This document shows, one piece after another, positions 17,522 through 28,300 of a stretch of 36,655 bases of DNA. The stretch comes from Methylococcaceae bacterium UBA7658. GTDB taxonomy: Bacteria; Pseudomonadota; Gammaproteobacteria; Methylococcales; Methylomonadaceae. How positions within the stretch are numbered: the first letter of the stretch is position 1; each line of letters begins with the position of its first letter. The position numbers were made by a program, and so were the translations under genes. The notes beneath the pieces were generated by a model. It did not search any database and was not told the origin of the DNA. It saw only the letters and a list, made by a program, of their open reading frames with translations. The DNA lies in NCBI GenBank assembly GCA_002483425.1, contig DLHW01000068.1:344-36998 (forward strand), given 5' to 3'.

Positions 17522-18731
17522 TCGGTTCGCCGCGGGCGAGTTTAGGTAGCTTACCTTCCAGCCCCATCGCGCTACGCATTACCATGTTTTTGGCGGGTAA
17601 AACCCGTTCGGCGAGGCCAAGCCCTAAATTCCGCAAGATCTTGATAGGCAGTAATTCATTGCTGAATACCTGATAAAAAGCATCCATGACTGTCATCATT
17701 TTCAGGTTTTCATTACGGCGCATTTTTTCGTAACGCTGCAATACGGTCAATTCGCTGAAATCGCGGCCTTGTCTGACGGCATCCATTAACACCTCACCCA
17801 AAGCGGCGGCGTCCAGCAGCCCGATATTCACCCCCTGCCCGGCCAAGGGATTGATCATGTGAGCTGCATCGCCCACCAAAACGGCGCCCGGTTTGCAGTA
17901 CGATTGGGCATGCTGACGTTTTAAAGGAAAACTTGCCGTACCTAGTACCTGTTCGACTTGCCCGAGTTCCGGCGGGAACGACGCCGTCAATTCATGCCTT
18001 AATTCCTCAGCCGGCAAGGTTTTCAAACGATTGACCTCGTCCGGCGACTGGTACCAGACTATCGAGCCGTAGTTGCCCGGCAACGGCAAAAACGCTTGCG
18101 GCCCATCCGGTGTAAAGCGCTGCCATGTGATGTCTTGCTGACCGTAACCGGTCTCAATGTAAATCACCAAGGCATGTTGTTTGTAATCCCAGCTTGTTAC
18201 GCCGATGCCGACGGTCTGTCTTACTCTCGATTGACCGCCGTCCGCGGCAACTAGCAGTTCAGCCGACAACACCTGGCCGTCTTCGAGCGTTATTTCGCTG
18301 GTTTTTCCGGGTGCATAAGCAATTTTCTTGATATGAGCCGGTGAAACGAGCGTGATATTCTCGAAATCGGCAAGGCGATCCAGCAATGCCAGCTGAATTA
18401 TCCGGTTTTCGACAATATACCCAAGCTGCGGATATTTAATGTCGTCGCTGCAAAATTCGGTGTCGCCTGCCGTTTCCCAAACACGCATCCGTCGGAACGG
18501 GCAATATCTGCGACTTTCTATTCCTTGCCAAGCGCCGACGGTTTCGAGGATTTTCTTGGAAGCAATGCTCAGCGCGGACACCCTTAAATCGTGCGGCTGC
18601 TCCGGCGAAAAAGGCTGCGGCGGCGCACTTTCAATCACCGCCACCTTCAAAGGGCTGTTTCCCAGGGCGCAAGCCACTGCCGCACCGACCATACCGCCGC
18701 CCACAACAATTACGTCAAAATTCTGATTCAT
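17514..18731 (-). CDS. ubiF: FAD-dependent ubiquinone-biosynthesis hydroxylase, UbiF-like
   Basis: The product is a class A flavin monooxygenase of the UbiH/UbiF/UbiI family that hydroxylates the quinone ring in ubiquinone synthesis. The 405-residue protein has the dinucleotide-binding GGGMVG (residues 11-16), the second NADPH/FAD motif with AADGGQSRVRQ, and the FAD ribityl motif GDAAHMINPLAGQGVNIG. Internal segments resemble E. coli UbiF more than UbiH, notably the run from DLRVSALSIAS to LGYIVEN, and WQRFTPDGPQAFLPL followed by IVWYQSP. I therefore favour the 3-demethoxyubiquinol hydroxylase role. Substrate position cannot be proved from sequence, and UbiM or UbiI are alternatives. The gene is convergent with glnD, the two stops overlapping by 8 bp, and has no sequence space for a terminator between them. 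Confidence 0.8.
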   Translation of the reverse strand: MNQNFDVIVVGGGMVGAAVACALGNSPLKVAVIESAPPQPFSPEQPHDLRVSALSIASKKILETVGAWQGIESRRYCPFRRMRVWETAGDTEFCSDDIKYPQLGYIVENRIIQLALLDRLADFENITLVSPAHIKKIAYAPGKTSEITLEDGQVLSAELLVAADGGQSRVRQTVGIGVTSWDYKQHALVIYIETGYGQQDITWQRFTPDGPQAFLPLPGNYGSIVWYQSPDEVNRLKTLPAEELRHELTASFPPELGQVEQVLGTASFPLKRQHAQSYCKPGAVLVGDAAHMINPLAGQGVNIGLLDAAALGEVLMDAVRQGRDFSELTVLQRYEKMRRNENLKMMTVMDAFYQVFSNELLPIKILRNLGLGLAERVLPAKNMVMRSAMGLEGKLPKLARGEPII

Positions 18732-18931
18732 AGATGGTTAACTTGTAATTACATACGTCTTGCGAAGAAGTTGCTGAATAAAAATAAGCTGAAAAACTGA
18801 TTGGCTTAGGTCTTCCAGCGACCATTTGTAGCTTTTATTTTGTAAAGATACCACAAATTATTTGCTAATTTTTAAAGGAGACCGCAAGACACCTTAAACA
18901 GCTAAGGAAGATATTGAATCACAAAAGGGAC

Positions 18932-18960
18932 GTGACAATGATGGCTCACATCCGTATAAT
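18932..18960 (+). promoter_or_regulatory. Sigma-70 promoter for gltB
   Basis: GTGACA (18932-18937), a 17-bp spacer and a perfect TATAAT (18955-18960) lie 110 bp before the gltB ATG, so transcription would begin near 18967. In the rest of the 339-bp gap back to the divergent ubiF-like gene (18732-18931) I see AT-rich sequence and no further gene. No convincing sigma-54 (NtrC-type) site was found. Confidence 0.75.
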
Positions 18961-18972
18961 TTAGTGGTTTTG

Positions 18973-19013
18973 CCGCATAGCAGCCTTTGCAGAAAAGGCA
19001 GCTGATTGTGCGG
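18973..19013 (+). promoter_or_regulatory. Imperfect stem-loop in the gltB leader
   Basis: Just downstream of the predicted start, CCGCA-(T)-AGC-(A)-GCCTTT pairs with AAAGGC-(A)-GCT-(GATTG)-TGCGG around the loop GCAGA, about 14 bp in all with small interruptions. It ends 57 nt before the gltB ATG. It is not followed by a U-tract, so it is not an ordinary terminator; message stability or a protein or RNA binding role is possible but not shown. Confidence 0.45.
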
Positions 19014-19070
19014 AATAAAGGGTGTATAAGGACGTTTGAGCCCTTAGATCAACATACTTTCGAGGTATTC

Positions 19071-22000
19071 ATGAGTCAAAGTAATTTACCGCCAAGACAA
19101 GGTTTATATGATCCGCGCAACGAACACGATGCCTGCGGTGTTGGTTTCATCGTTCATATAAAAGGTCACAAAAGCCATGCGATTGTGCGTCAAGGATTGG
19201 ATTTACTTGAAAATTTAACTCACCGGGGCGCTGTCGGCGCCGATCCGTGCGCTGGCGACGGCGCGGGTATTTTGTTGCAAATGCCGGATGCGTTTTTCCA
19301 GCCCGAATGCAGTAAGTTGGGAATTTCCCTACCGGAATCCGGAGAATACGCTGTCGGCATGGTATTCCTGCCGCGCAACGAAGCAGATCGGACGGCTTGC
19401 GAAGGTTTGCTGGAAAAAATTACCATCCAAGAAAACGCTGTTTTGCTCGGCTGGCGGGATGTTCCGGTTGACAACAGCGATCTCGGTTATTCGGTTAAGC
19501 CCGTCGAACCTTTTATCCGGCAAATTTTTATTGGCCGGGGCGCAAATTGTCCGGATCAAGATACCTTCGAGCGCAAGCTATTTGTTATCCGAAAACAGGT
19601 CGAAAATGCCGTCCGCGACTTAAAACTGGATAGCGGTCATGCTTTCTACTTGCCTTCTTTATCGTCACGGACGATTGTTTACAAAGGCATGCTGCTCGCT
19701 AACCAAGTCGGCACGTTTTATCCCGATTTGGCGGACGAACGGATGACCAGCGCCTTGGCGTTAGTCCACCAACGATTCTCCACCAATACCTTCCCAACCT
19801 GGGATTTGGCTCATCCGTTCCGCATGATCGCGCATAACGGCGAGATTAATACCTTGACCGGCAACGTAAACTGGATGGCGGCAAGACGCCATTCCATAGC
19901 ATCCTCTGTGCTAGGCGACGATATTCACAAATTATGGCCGCTGATTGCCGAAGGACAATCTGATTCCGCCTCTTTCGACAATGCCTTGGAACTGTTGGTT
20001 GCCGGTGGTTATTCCATGGCTCACGCCATGATGTTGCTGATTCCCGAAGCTTGGGCTGGCAACGACTTAATGAATGAAAATCAGCGCGCGTTTTACGAAT
20101 ACAACGCCGCCTTGATGGAACCTTGGGACGGCCCCGCAGCCGTAGCCTTCACCGACGGACGCCAAATCGGGGCAACCTTGGACCGGAACGGTTTGCGCCC
20201 TGCCCGTTATCTGGTTACCGACGACGATTTCGTTATTATGGCGTCGGAAATGGGCGTCATTGAGGTGCCGCAACACAAGATCATCAAAAAATGGCGCTTG
20301 CAACCCGGTAAAATGCTGTTAATCGATACCGAACAAGGCCGGATTATCGACGACGCCGAACTTAAAGCCCAACTGGCGAACGCCCAGCCGTATTCCGACT
20401 GGCTCAGCAAAACCCAGATACATCTAGCCAAAATGCCGCCGGAAGTCGCCGCCATGGCCCCCGACGCCCGTACTTTGCTGGATCGGCAACAAGCATTCGG
20501 CTACACGCAGGAAGACATCGAATTCTTAATGAAACCGATGGCCCTGACAGGACAGGAGGCCATTAGCTCGATGGGCATCGACGCCGCGCTCGCCGTGCTT
20601 TCTAAACGGCCCCGGTTGTTGTACGATTATTTCAAACAAGGCTTTGCTCAAGTCACCAACCCTGCAATCGACCCGATCCGGGAAGAGCTGGTGATGTCGC
20701 TGGTTTCATTCATCGGTCCAAGACCAAACTTACTCGGGCTGGACGAAGGCGGCACACACATGCGCCTGGAGGTTGAACAACCCATCCTAACAAATCAGGA
20801 CTTGGAAAAAATCCGCCGTATCGAGGCGCGCACCGGCGGCGCATTTAAGACCAAAACACTCAGTTTATGTTACCCAAGCGACATGGGCGCAAGCGGCATG
20901 AAGAGCGCTTTAGATAGGCTCTGTCAAGCGGCGAAACACGCTGTGGAAGACGGCAACAATATCCTTGCGCTGTCCGACCGCGACATGGACTCAACCCATA
21001 TCGCCATTCCTGCATTATTGGCAACTTCCGCCGTACATCATTTCTTGACGTGCGAAGGCTTGCGCACAAAAGTCGGTTTGGTTATCGAAACCGGCGAGGC
21101 CAGGGAGGTCCAGCATTTTTGCTTGCTTGCCGGCTTCGGTGCGGAAGCAATCAACCCTTATCTGGCTTTTGATACGCTTTCTAATTTATGCGAAAAAATT
21201 TCGGGATTGACCGAATACGAGGCGCACAAAAAATACGTTAAAGCCGTGTCCAAGGGCTTGTTGAAAGTCATGTCCAAAATGGGAATTTCGACTTACCAAT
21301 CTTATTGCGGCGCGCAAATTTTCAACGCCATCGGTTTGTCGGAACCTTTCTTGGAAAAGTATTTTACCGGCACGACGAGTACAACCGAAGGCGCCGGCTT
21401 GCCTGAAGTGAGTGAAGAAACCGTCCGCCGCCACCGGTTGGCTTTCGGTAATGCGCCGGTTTTGAAAGACGCGCTGGATGCCGGCGGCGAATACGCCTAC
21501 CGTGTCCGCGGCGAAGCCCACGCCTGGACGCCTGCCTCCATCAGCAAATTGCAACATGCTACCCGCAGCAATAGCCGAGAAATGTACGACGAATTTTGCC
21601 GTTTGATCGACGAACAAAACGAGGCATTACTGACTTTACGCGGCTTGATGCGATTTAAGGAAGCGGAGAATCCCGTTCCTCTGGACGAAGTCGAACCAGC
21701 CTCTGAAATCGTCAAACGTTTTGCGACCGGCGCGATGTCGTTCGGTTCGATTTCTTACGAAGCACATACCACGCTGGCCATTGCGATGAACCGCATCGGC
21801 GGGAAATCGAACACCGGCGAAGGCGGCGAATTGCCGGAACGCTTCAAACCGTTGCCGAACGGCGACTCCATGCGTTCGGCAATCAAACAAGTCGCTTCCG
21901 GACGATTCGGCGTGACGACCGAATACCTGGTCAATGCCGACGATATCCAAATCAAAATCAGCCAGGGTGCTAAACCCGGCGAAGGCGGACAATTGCCGGG

Positions 22001-23690
22001 TCACAAAGTGGATGCGGTTATCGCCAAGGTTCGCCACTCAACACAAGGCGTGGGACTGATCTCCCCGCCCCCGCACCATGACATCTACTCTATCGAAGAT
22101 TTGGCGCAGCTAATCCACGATTTAAAGAATGTTAATCCATCCGCCCGTATCAGCGTCAAGCTGGTGTCCGAAGTCGGGGTCGGCACAGTTGCGGCGGGCG
22201 TTTCCAAAGCGCATGCCGATCATGTCACTATCGCCGGTTATGACGGCGGTACCGGCGCAAGCCCGATGACTTCCATCAAACACGCCGGTTTACCTTGGGA
22301 AATTGGCCTCGCCGAAACGCATCAAACGCTGGTGCTTAATAAATTACGCGGACGTATTGCCGTGCAAGTTGACGGCGGCTTGCGCACCGGCCGCGACGTG
22401 GTGATCGGGGCTTTATTGGGCGCTGACGAATTCGGTTTTGCAACCGCACCGCTGATCGTTTCGGGTTGTATCATGATGCGCAAATGTCATCTCAATACCT
22501 GCCCGGTCGGTGTCGCTACGCAAGATCCTGAATTGAGGAAAAGGTTTACTGGACAACCGGAACATGTCGTCAATTACTTTTTCCTGGTTGCCGAGGATGT
22601 CCGCCGCTGGATGGCTAAATTGGGATTCCGCACTATCAGCGAAATGATAGGACGGTCGGACAAGCTCAATATGCAAACAGCGCTTGCTCATTGGAAAGCG
22701 CAAGGCTTGGATTTTAGCCGTATTTTTTACAAGCCCGAAGTCGATAGCGACACGGCCGTCTATCAAATCGAAACGCAAGATCACGGTTTGGCTACCGCCC
22801 TCGATCATGAGCTTATTAAACAAGCCAAGCCTGCGCTGGAAAGCGGAAAACCGGTGCAAATCGATATCTCGATCCGCAATATCAACCGGACGTTTGGCGC
22901 TATGTTGTCGGGCGAGGTTGCCAAACGTTACGGACATAAAGGCTTGCCGGACGACACTATCGCAATCCATGTCAAAGGCACCGCCGGACAGAGTTTCGGC
23001 GCGTTTTTAGCACAAGGTATTAGTATAGAACTGGAAGGCGACGGCAACGATTATGTCGGCAAGGGCATGAGCGGCGGACGAATCGCCATTTTGCCGCCGA
23101 AGGAATCCAAACTCAACCCGATCGAAAATATCATTGTCGGCAATACCGTACTGTACGGCGCAATCAGCGGCGAGTGTTATTTCAACGGCGTCGCCGGCGA
23201 ACGCTTTGCCGTTCGTAATTCGGGTGCGATCGCTGTCGTCGAAGGCGTGGGCGACCACGGTTGCGAATACATGACGGGCGGCGTGGTTGTCGTTTTGGGG
23301 AAAACAGGCCGCAATTTTGCTGCGGGCATGTCGGGCGGTATTGCGTATGTCTTAGATGAAACTAACGAATTCGACAAGCGCTGCAATATGGCGATGGTCG
23401 AATTGGAACCTATCCCGGCGGAAGATGAGAAATTAGAGGAAATAGCCCATCAAGGCGGCGATATGGAAACGTCCGGCCGCATCAAAATTATGACGAATAT
23501 GAGCCGTAACGACGCTTCCAGGTTAAAACGGCTAATTATGAATCACATGCACTACACGGATAGCCAACGTGCAAAACAGATTTTAGAAAACTGGGATGAT
23601 TTTCTCCCTAAATTCATTAAAGTCATGCCGGTTGACTATCGTGAAGCACTGAAACAAATCGAAGCCATGCAAGTTTCCGCTTCCGCATAG
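19071..23690 (+). CDS. gltB: Glutamate synthase (NADPH) large subunit
   Basis: GltB with GltD forms GOGAT, which makes two glutamates from glutamine and 2-oxoglutarate. The frame also opens at a TTG at 18987, but the ATG at 19071 has GAGG five bases upstream and puts the catalytic Cys at residue 22 (HDACGVGF) after a short propeptide, as in the family. The 1539-residue product shows the class II amidotransferase domain, with THRGAVGADP and the AHNGEINTL region. A central domain follows, then the FMN-binding synthase domain with TGEGGELPERF, GAKPGEGGQLPGHK and GGTGASPMTSIKHAGLPWEIG. The 3Fe-4S cysteines are C1133, C1139 and C1144 (CIMMRKCHLNTCPVG). The C-terminal beta-helix GXGXG domain ends the protein. 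gltD follows after 28 bp. Confidence 0.97.
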   Translation: MSQSNLPPRQGLYDPRNEHDACGVGFIVHIKGHKSHAIVRQGLDLLENLTHRGAVGADPCAGDGAGILLQMPDAFFQPECSKLGISLPESGEYAVGMVFLPRNEADRTACEGLLEKITIQENAVLLGWRDVPVDNSDLGYSVKPVEPFIRQIFIGRGANCPDQDTFERKLFVIRKQVENAVRDLKLDSGHAFYLPSLSSRTIVYKGMLLANQVGTFYPDLADERMTSALALVHQRFSTNTFPTWDLAHPFRMIAHNGEINTLTGNVNWMAARRHSIASSVLGDDIHKLWPLIAEGQSDSASFDNALELLVAGGYSMAHAMMLLIPEAWAGNDLMNENQRAFYEYNAALMEPWDGPAAVAFTDGRQIGATLDRNGLRPARYLVTDDDFVIMASEMGVIEVPQHKIIKKWRLQPGKMLLIDTEQGRIIDDAELKAQLANAQPYSDWLSKTQIHLAKMPPEVAAMAPDARTLLDRQQAFGYTQEDIEFLMKPMALTGQEAISSMGIDAALAVLSKRPRLLYDYFKQGFAQVTNPAIDPIREELVMSLVSFIGPRPNLLGLDEGGTHMRLEVEQPILTNQDLEKIRRIEARTGGAFKTKTLSLCYPSDMGASGMKSALDRLCQAAKHAVEDGNNILALSDRDMDSTHIAIPALLATSAVHHFLTCEGLRTKVGLVIETGEAREVQHFCLLAGFGAEAINPYLAFDTLSNLCEKISGLTEYEAHKKYVKAVSKGLLKVMSKMGISTYQSYCGAQIFNAIGLSEPFLEKYFTGTTSTTEGAGLPEVSEETVRRHRLAFGNAPVLKDALDAGGEYAYRVRGEAHAWTPASISKLQHATRSNSREMYDEFCRLIDEQNEALLTLRGLMRFKEAENPVPLDEVEPASEIVKRFATGAMSFGSISYEAHTTLAIAMNRIGGKSNTGEGGELPERFKPLPNGDSMRSAIKQVASGRFGVTTEYLVNADDIQIKISQGAKPGEGGQLPGHKVDAVIAKVRHSTQGVGLISPPPHHDIYSIEDLAQLIHDLKNVNPSARISVKLVSEVGVGTVAAGVSKAHADHVTIAGYDGGTGASPMTSIKHAGLPWEIGLAETHQTLVLNKLRGRIAVQVDGGLRTGRDVVIGALLGADEFGFATAPLIVSGCIMMRKCHLNTCPVGVATQDPELRKRFTGQPEHVVNYFFLVAEDVRRWMAKLGFRTISEMIGRSDKLNMQTALAHWKAQGLDFSRIFYKPEVDSDTAVYQIETQDHGLATALDHELIKQAKPALESGKPVQIDISIRNINRTFGAMLSGEVAKRYGHKGLPDDTIAIHVKGTAGQSFGAFLAQGISIELEGDGNDYVGKGMSGGRIAILPPKESKLNPIENIIVGNTVLYGAISGECYFNGVAGERFAVRNSGAIAVVEGVGDHGCEYMTGGVVVVLGKTGRNFAAGMSGGIAYVLDETNEFDKRCNMAMVELEPIPAEDEKLEEIAHQGGDMETSGRIKIMTNMSRNDASRLKRLIMNHMHYTDSQRAKQILENWDDFLPKFIKVMPVDYREALKQIEAMQVSASA

Positions 23691-23718
23691 CCGTCGCCAC
23701 AAACAATAGGTACAAAAA

Positions 23719-25161
23719 ATGGGTAAACCAACCGGGTTTATGGAAATTCCTCGCACAGACAGAAAATATGCGCCCGCCGCAGAGCGCATTAAACATTACC
23801 GCGAGTTCGTCATCGTTCCATCCGACGCCGATATGTCTTTACAAGGCGCGCGTTGCATGGATTGCGGTATCCCTTATTGCCATAACGGCTGCCCAATCAA
23901 CAACATTATTCCCGACTGGAATGAGATGGTGCACCGGGGCAACTGGGAAAATGCGCTGGCGATATTACACAGCACCAACAATTTTCCTGAATTTACCGGA
24001 CGTATCTGCCCTGCCCCATGCGAAGCGGCCTGTACCTTGAATCTGACCGACCAGCCAGTCACCATTAAGTCGATTGAGTGTTCTATCGTCGATAAAGGCT
24101 GGTCGATGGGCTGGATTAGGCCACAAATTCCGCCGCAAAAAACCGGCAAACGCGTAGCGGTGATTGGTTCGGGTCCGTCGGGTTTGGCTTGCGCGCAACA
24201 GCTTGCCCGCGCTGGACACGACGTGGTCGTCTACGAGAAGAATGATCGTATCGGTGGATTGCTTCGTTACGGAATTCCCGATTTTAAGATGGAAAAACAC
24301 CTGATCGATAGACGCATCGCCCAAATGCAAGCGGAAGGCGTCAAGTTCCGGCCAAATAGCCATATCGGCGGCAATATCGGTGCTAAGACCTTACTCAATG
24401 ATTTCGACGCCGTAGTTTTGGCTATCGGCTCCGAAAAACCCCGCGATCTCGAAGTCCCTGGCCGTGCCGAGCTTGTCGGCGTTCACTTCGCAATGGATTT
24501 CTTGCGCCAGCAAAATAAGCGTAATGCGGGCGATACCGTTCCAAATGATTTTGCAATCAGCGCGAAAGGCAAGCATGTCGTCGTCATCGGCGGCGGCGAT
24601 ACTGGATCCGATTGCATCGGCACCTCCATCCGCCAAGGCGCGCAATCAGTCACCCAGATCGAAATTTTGCCGAAGCCGCCAGAAAAAGAGAATAAATTAA
24701 TGACTTGGCCAATGTGGCCTAATAAACTACGGACTTCTTCCTCGCAAGAAGAAGGTTGTGACCGGCACTGGAGCGTAAACACCACTAGCGTAACAGGGAG
24801 TGATGGCAAAGTTTCCCAGCTCAACGCCATCCAAGTGGAATGGAAACAAGAAAACGGCCAATGGAAAATGAGCGAAAAGCCAGGCAGCGCGTTTACGTTA
24901 AAAGCCGATTTAGTCTTATTGGCGATGGGTTTCGTACATCCTGTGCATGAAGGCTTATTGCAAGAACTCGGCGTCGAACGCGACCCGCGCGGCAATATCA
25001 AAGCCAACGAACAGCAATACCAAACATCAATCGATAAAGTTTTTGCCGCCGGCGACGGACGGCGCGGGCAATCCCTGGTGGTATGGGCTATCCGCGAAGG
25101 CAGGCAAGCCGCCCGTGCGGTCGATGAGTATTTGATGGGTTTTTCTGAGTTACCTAGATAA
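23719..25161 (+). CDS. gltD: Glutamate synthase (NADPH) small subunit
   Basis: GltD takes electrons from NADPH through FAD and passes them via 4Fe-4S clusters to GltB. The 480-residue protein has N-terminal cluster cysteines C46, C49, C54 and C58 (CMDCGIPYCHNGC) and C97, C101 and C105 (CPAPCEAAC). It then has the FAD fold VAVIGSGPSGLACAQ (about 147-160), the NADPH fold VVVIGGGDTGSDCIG (about 287-301), and the late FAD motif VFAAGDGRRGQSLVVWAIREGR. It lies 28 bp after gltB and is almost certainly in the same transcript. The 203 bp downstream to convergent dnaE hold only a weak GAAATT-type palindrome and no clear terminator. Confidence 0.97.
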   Translation: MGKPTGFMEIPRTDRKYAPAAERIKHYREFVIVPSDADMSLQGARCMDCGIPYCHNGCPINNIIPDWNEMVHRGNWENALAILHSTNNFPEFTGRICPAPCEAACTLNLTDQPVTIKSIECSIVDKGWSMGWIRPQIPPQKTGKRVAVIGSGPSGLACAQQLARAGHDVVVYEKNDRIGGLLRYGIPDFKMEKHLIDRRIAQMQAEGVKFRPNSHIGGNIGAKTLLNDFDAVVLAIGSEKPRDLEVPGRAELVGVHFAMDFLRQQNKRNAGDTVPNDFAISAKGKHVVVIGGGDTGSDCIGTSIRQGAQSVTQIEILPKPPEKENKLMTWPMWPNKLRTSSSQEEGCDRHWSVNTTSVTGSDGKVSQLNAIQVEWKQENGQWKMSEKPGSAFTLKADLVLLAMGFVHPVHEGLLQELGVERDPRGNIKANEQQYQTSIDKVFAAGDGRRGQSLVVWAIREGRQAARAVDEYLMGFSELPR

Positions 25162-25364
25162 TCAATAAGGCTTTTTCTGAAATATGGTGTTGTTGATCTC
25201 GAATTTAACAAACAATCCTTATTTAGCTATTCGGTATATTCGTCCGTAGAAATTTTAATTTCGTAACTCTCTTTTTATTATCTCCCAAAGGTAAATTGTT
25301 AAAAACCGCTTACTTTGGTTTGATCGATTCGAAATTTCAATACGGCATTTCTGAATGCTATCGC

Positions 25365-28300
25365 TTATCTGTAATATACCTCAACTCGGCTGATTCCAAA
25401 CAGTCTGTTCAGCCTTATCAATAGATCATCCGATGGGTGAACCCGCCAGCCATCACCCAATTGAAGACTTGCTTTGCCTTCATGGCAAGTATAATCAATG
25501 GTCACCGGACAAGAGCCACCCCTAAATACTTGCAGGACGTTTTGTAATTCCTGCATGAATGTTGTGTTTTCTGGTGTACATCCATTGGTATGCCAGTGCA
25601 TTTTCAATCCTTTCGAAAACTGTTCCCTAGCCTGATCCATTGTATAAAGCGTATCTACTGTGAGCCTAAGGCTGTTGGTATAGTCGTCCACCGATAACGC
25701 GCCTTCGGCAACTAATAAAGCGTCACGGGAGAAAATGCTACGGTAAGTTTCGTATTTATCGCCGAACATAGCGATTTCAAGGCGTCCGGTGCGGTCGTCA
25801 AGGGTGGCAAAACCCATCGTTTTACCTTGTTTGGTCTGCCGTGTCCGGATCTCCACGACCAAGCCCGCCACACGCGCTTCCATCCGTCCCTTCGAGCGTT
25901 CCACTTCGGATAACAGTTCGGCTATCGTGCCTCTTGTAAACTGCCTGATTTCCGCCTCGTATTGGGAAATCGGGTGTCCGGTCAGAAACAAGCCTAAGGT
26001 CATTTTTTCGGCATTTAACCGTTCCTGTTCAGTCCAAGGCTCAACGTTGGTGGTGTAAACTTCAGCTTTTTCTTCAATTTCTTTTGCACCCCCGCCTAAA
26101 CCGAATAAATCGTTCTGACCGGCTTCCGCCATTTTGCCATGTTGCTCGGCGACTTTGACGATGGTCGGTAATTCGGTCAAATGACCGGCGCGGTTAGAAT
26201 CGAAAATGTCGAATGCGCCTGCCCGGCACAATGCTTCCAATACTCGGCGGTTGACTTTTCGCAAATCGACTCGTTTACATAAGTCGTACAGTCCGAGAAA
26301 AGTTCCCTGTTCCGCACGTTCCTTGAGAATTTCTTCAATGGCGGACTCGCCCACTCCTTTGATAGCGCCTAACCCGTAGACGATATGCTCATCATCGTTG
26401 ATGGTAAAACGGTAGTTGGAAACATTAATATTGGGCGGGCATATTTCTAGCTCCATCAGCCTGCACTCTTCAATCAACGTCACCACCTTATCGGTATTGT
26501 CCATATCCGAGGATAACACCGCCGACATGAAGGCCGCCGGAAAATGAGTTTTAAGCCAGGCAGTCTGATAAGCTACCAGCGCATAGGCCGCGGAGTGCGA
26601 TTTGTTGAAACCGTAACCGGCAAATTTTTCCATTAAATCGAACACATAGGTGGCGATTTTTTCTTCAACCTGGTTAGCGACCGCCCCGGTGGTAAAGATT
26701 TCCCGCTGTTTCGCCATTTCTTCCGGTTTTTTCTTGCCCATCGCCCGCCGCAACATATCTGCGCCGCCCAGCGTGTAACTTGCCAGTTCCCTGGCGATTT
26801 GCATCACTTGTTCTTGGTACAGGATAACGCCGTTGGTCGGCTTTAAAATCGGCTCCAGTAAAGGATGGGCGTATTCGGCATCGGCGCCGTGTTTTACCCG
26901 GATGTAATCGTCCACCATGCCCGACTCCAACGGTCCAGGGCGGAACAATGCTACCAGCGCGATAATGTCGTCGAAACAATCCGGCTTGAGTTTTTTGATA
27001 AGCTCCTTCATACCGCGCGATTCCAACTGAAACACCGCGGTTGTCTGGCCTTTTTTCAACAGTTCATAAGTCTTAGCGTCATCCCTTGAAATAGTGCCGA
27101 TATCGATCGATGGCAAACCGGCTCGCTGCGGTCTTGAATTTATTATTTGCAATGCCCAATCAATGATCGTAAGTGTGCGAAGACCTAGGAAATCGAATTT
27201 GACCAGCCCGACCGCTTCCACGTCGTCTTTGTCGAACTGGGTGACCAAGTTGCCGCCGCCTTGCTCGCAATACAACGGCGTAAAATCGGTCAGTTTGGTG
27301 GGGGAAATGACCACGCCGCCAGCATGTTTTCCCGCATTCCGGGCAATGCCCTCCAACGCCTTGGCCATATCGACCAAGTTTCTGACCTCTTCATCGTCTT
27401 GATATTTCTGTTTGAGCTCAGCGCTGTCCTCCAAGGCTTTCTCCAGCGTCATGCCAATCTCAAACGGAATCAATTTGGCCAGCCCGTCCACAAACCCGTA
27501 AGGAAAGCCCTGTACCCTGCCGACATCGCGAATCACCGCCTTGGCCGCCATCGAGCCGTAGGTGATGATCTGGGCGACATGGTCACGCCCGTAATGTCGG
27601 GCGACGTAATCGATTACCTCGTCGCGCCGGTCCATGCAAAAATCGATATCGAAGTCGGGCATGGAAATCCGTTCCGGATTTAAAAACCGCTCGAACAGAA
27701 GATCGAATTCGATGGGATCGAGATCGGTAATCTTCAGGGCGTAAGCTACCAGGGAACCCGCGCCGGAACCACGGCCAGGTCCGACCGGAATCGAATTGTT
27801 TTTTGCCCATTGGATGAAGTCCGCGACTATCATGAAATAACCGGGAAAACCCATTTGGCTAATCATCTGCAATTCGTCTTCTAGGCGCCGGTCATAAACC
27901 TTTCGATTTTCTTCTGTGGAACCTTTACCCGCCGCAGGATGCTGTGCTAACCGATCCTCAAGCCCTTGACGGGCAGATACGGCCATCAATTCTGACAAAG
28001 TCATGTCTTCTGGCACTGAAAAATCAGGTAGATAGTTTTCACCCAGTTTCAATTGCAAATTGCAGCGCTTGGCGATTTCGACCGTGTTCTGTAACGCCTC
28101 GGGAATGTCGGCGAATAATGCTAACATTTCCTCTGCCGACCTTAAATATTGTTGATCGGTATAATCCTTGGGTCGTCTGGTATCGTCCAAAACCCGGCCT
28201 TGGTTGATGCAAACCCGCACTTCATGGGCGGCAAAATCGCTTTGCTTCAAAAACCGGACATCATTGGTCGCCACTACGGGTAAGCCGGTTGCAAGCGCTA

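Noticed and set aside
18987..19070. TTG at 18987 as the gltB start
   Set aside because: It has no ribosome site and lies inside the leader hairpin. The ATG at 19071 has GAGG at the right distance and gives the normal short propeptide before the catalytic Cys.
25162..25364. Possible gene or terminator between gltD and dnaE
   Set aside because: No frame with a ribosome site and no GC-rich hairpin with a T-tract is visible; only a weak GAAATT-type palindrome near 25247.
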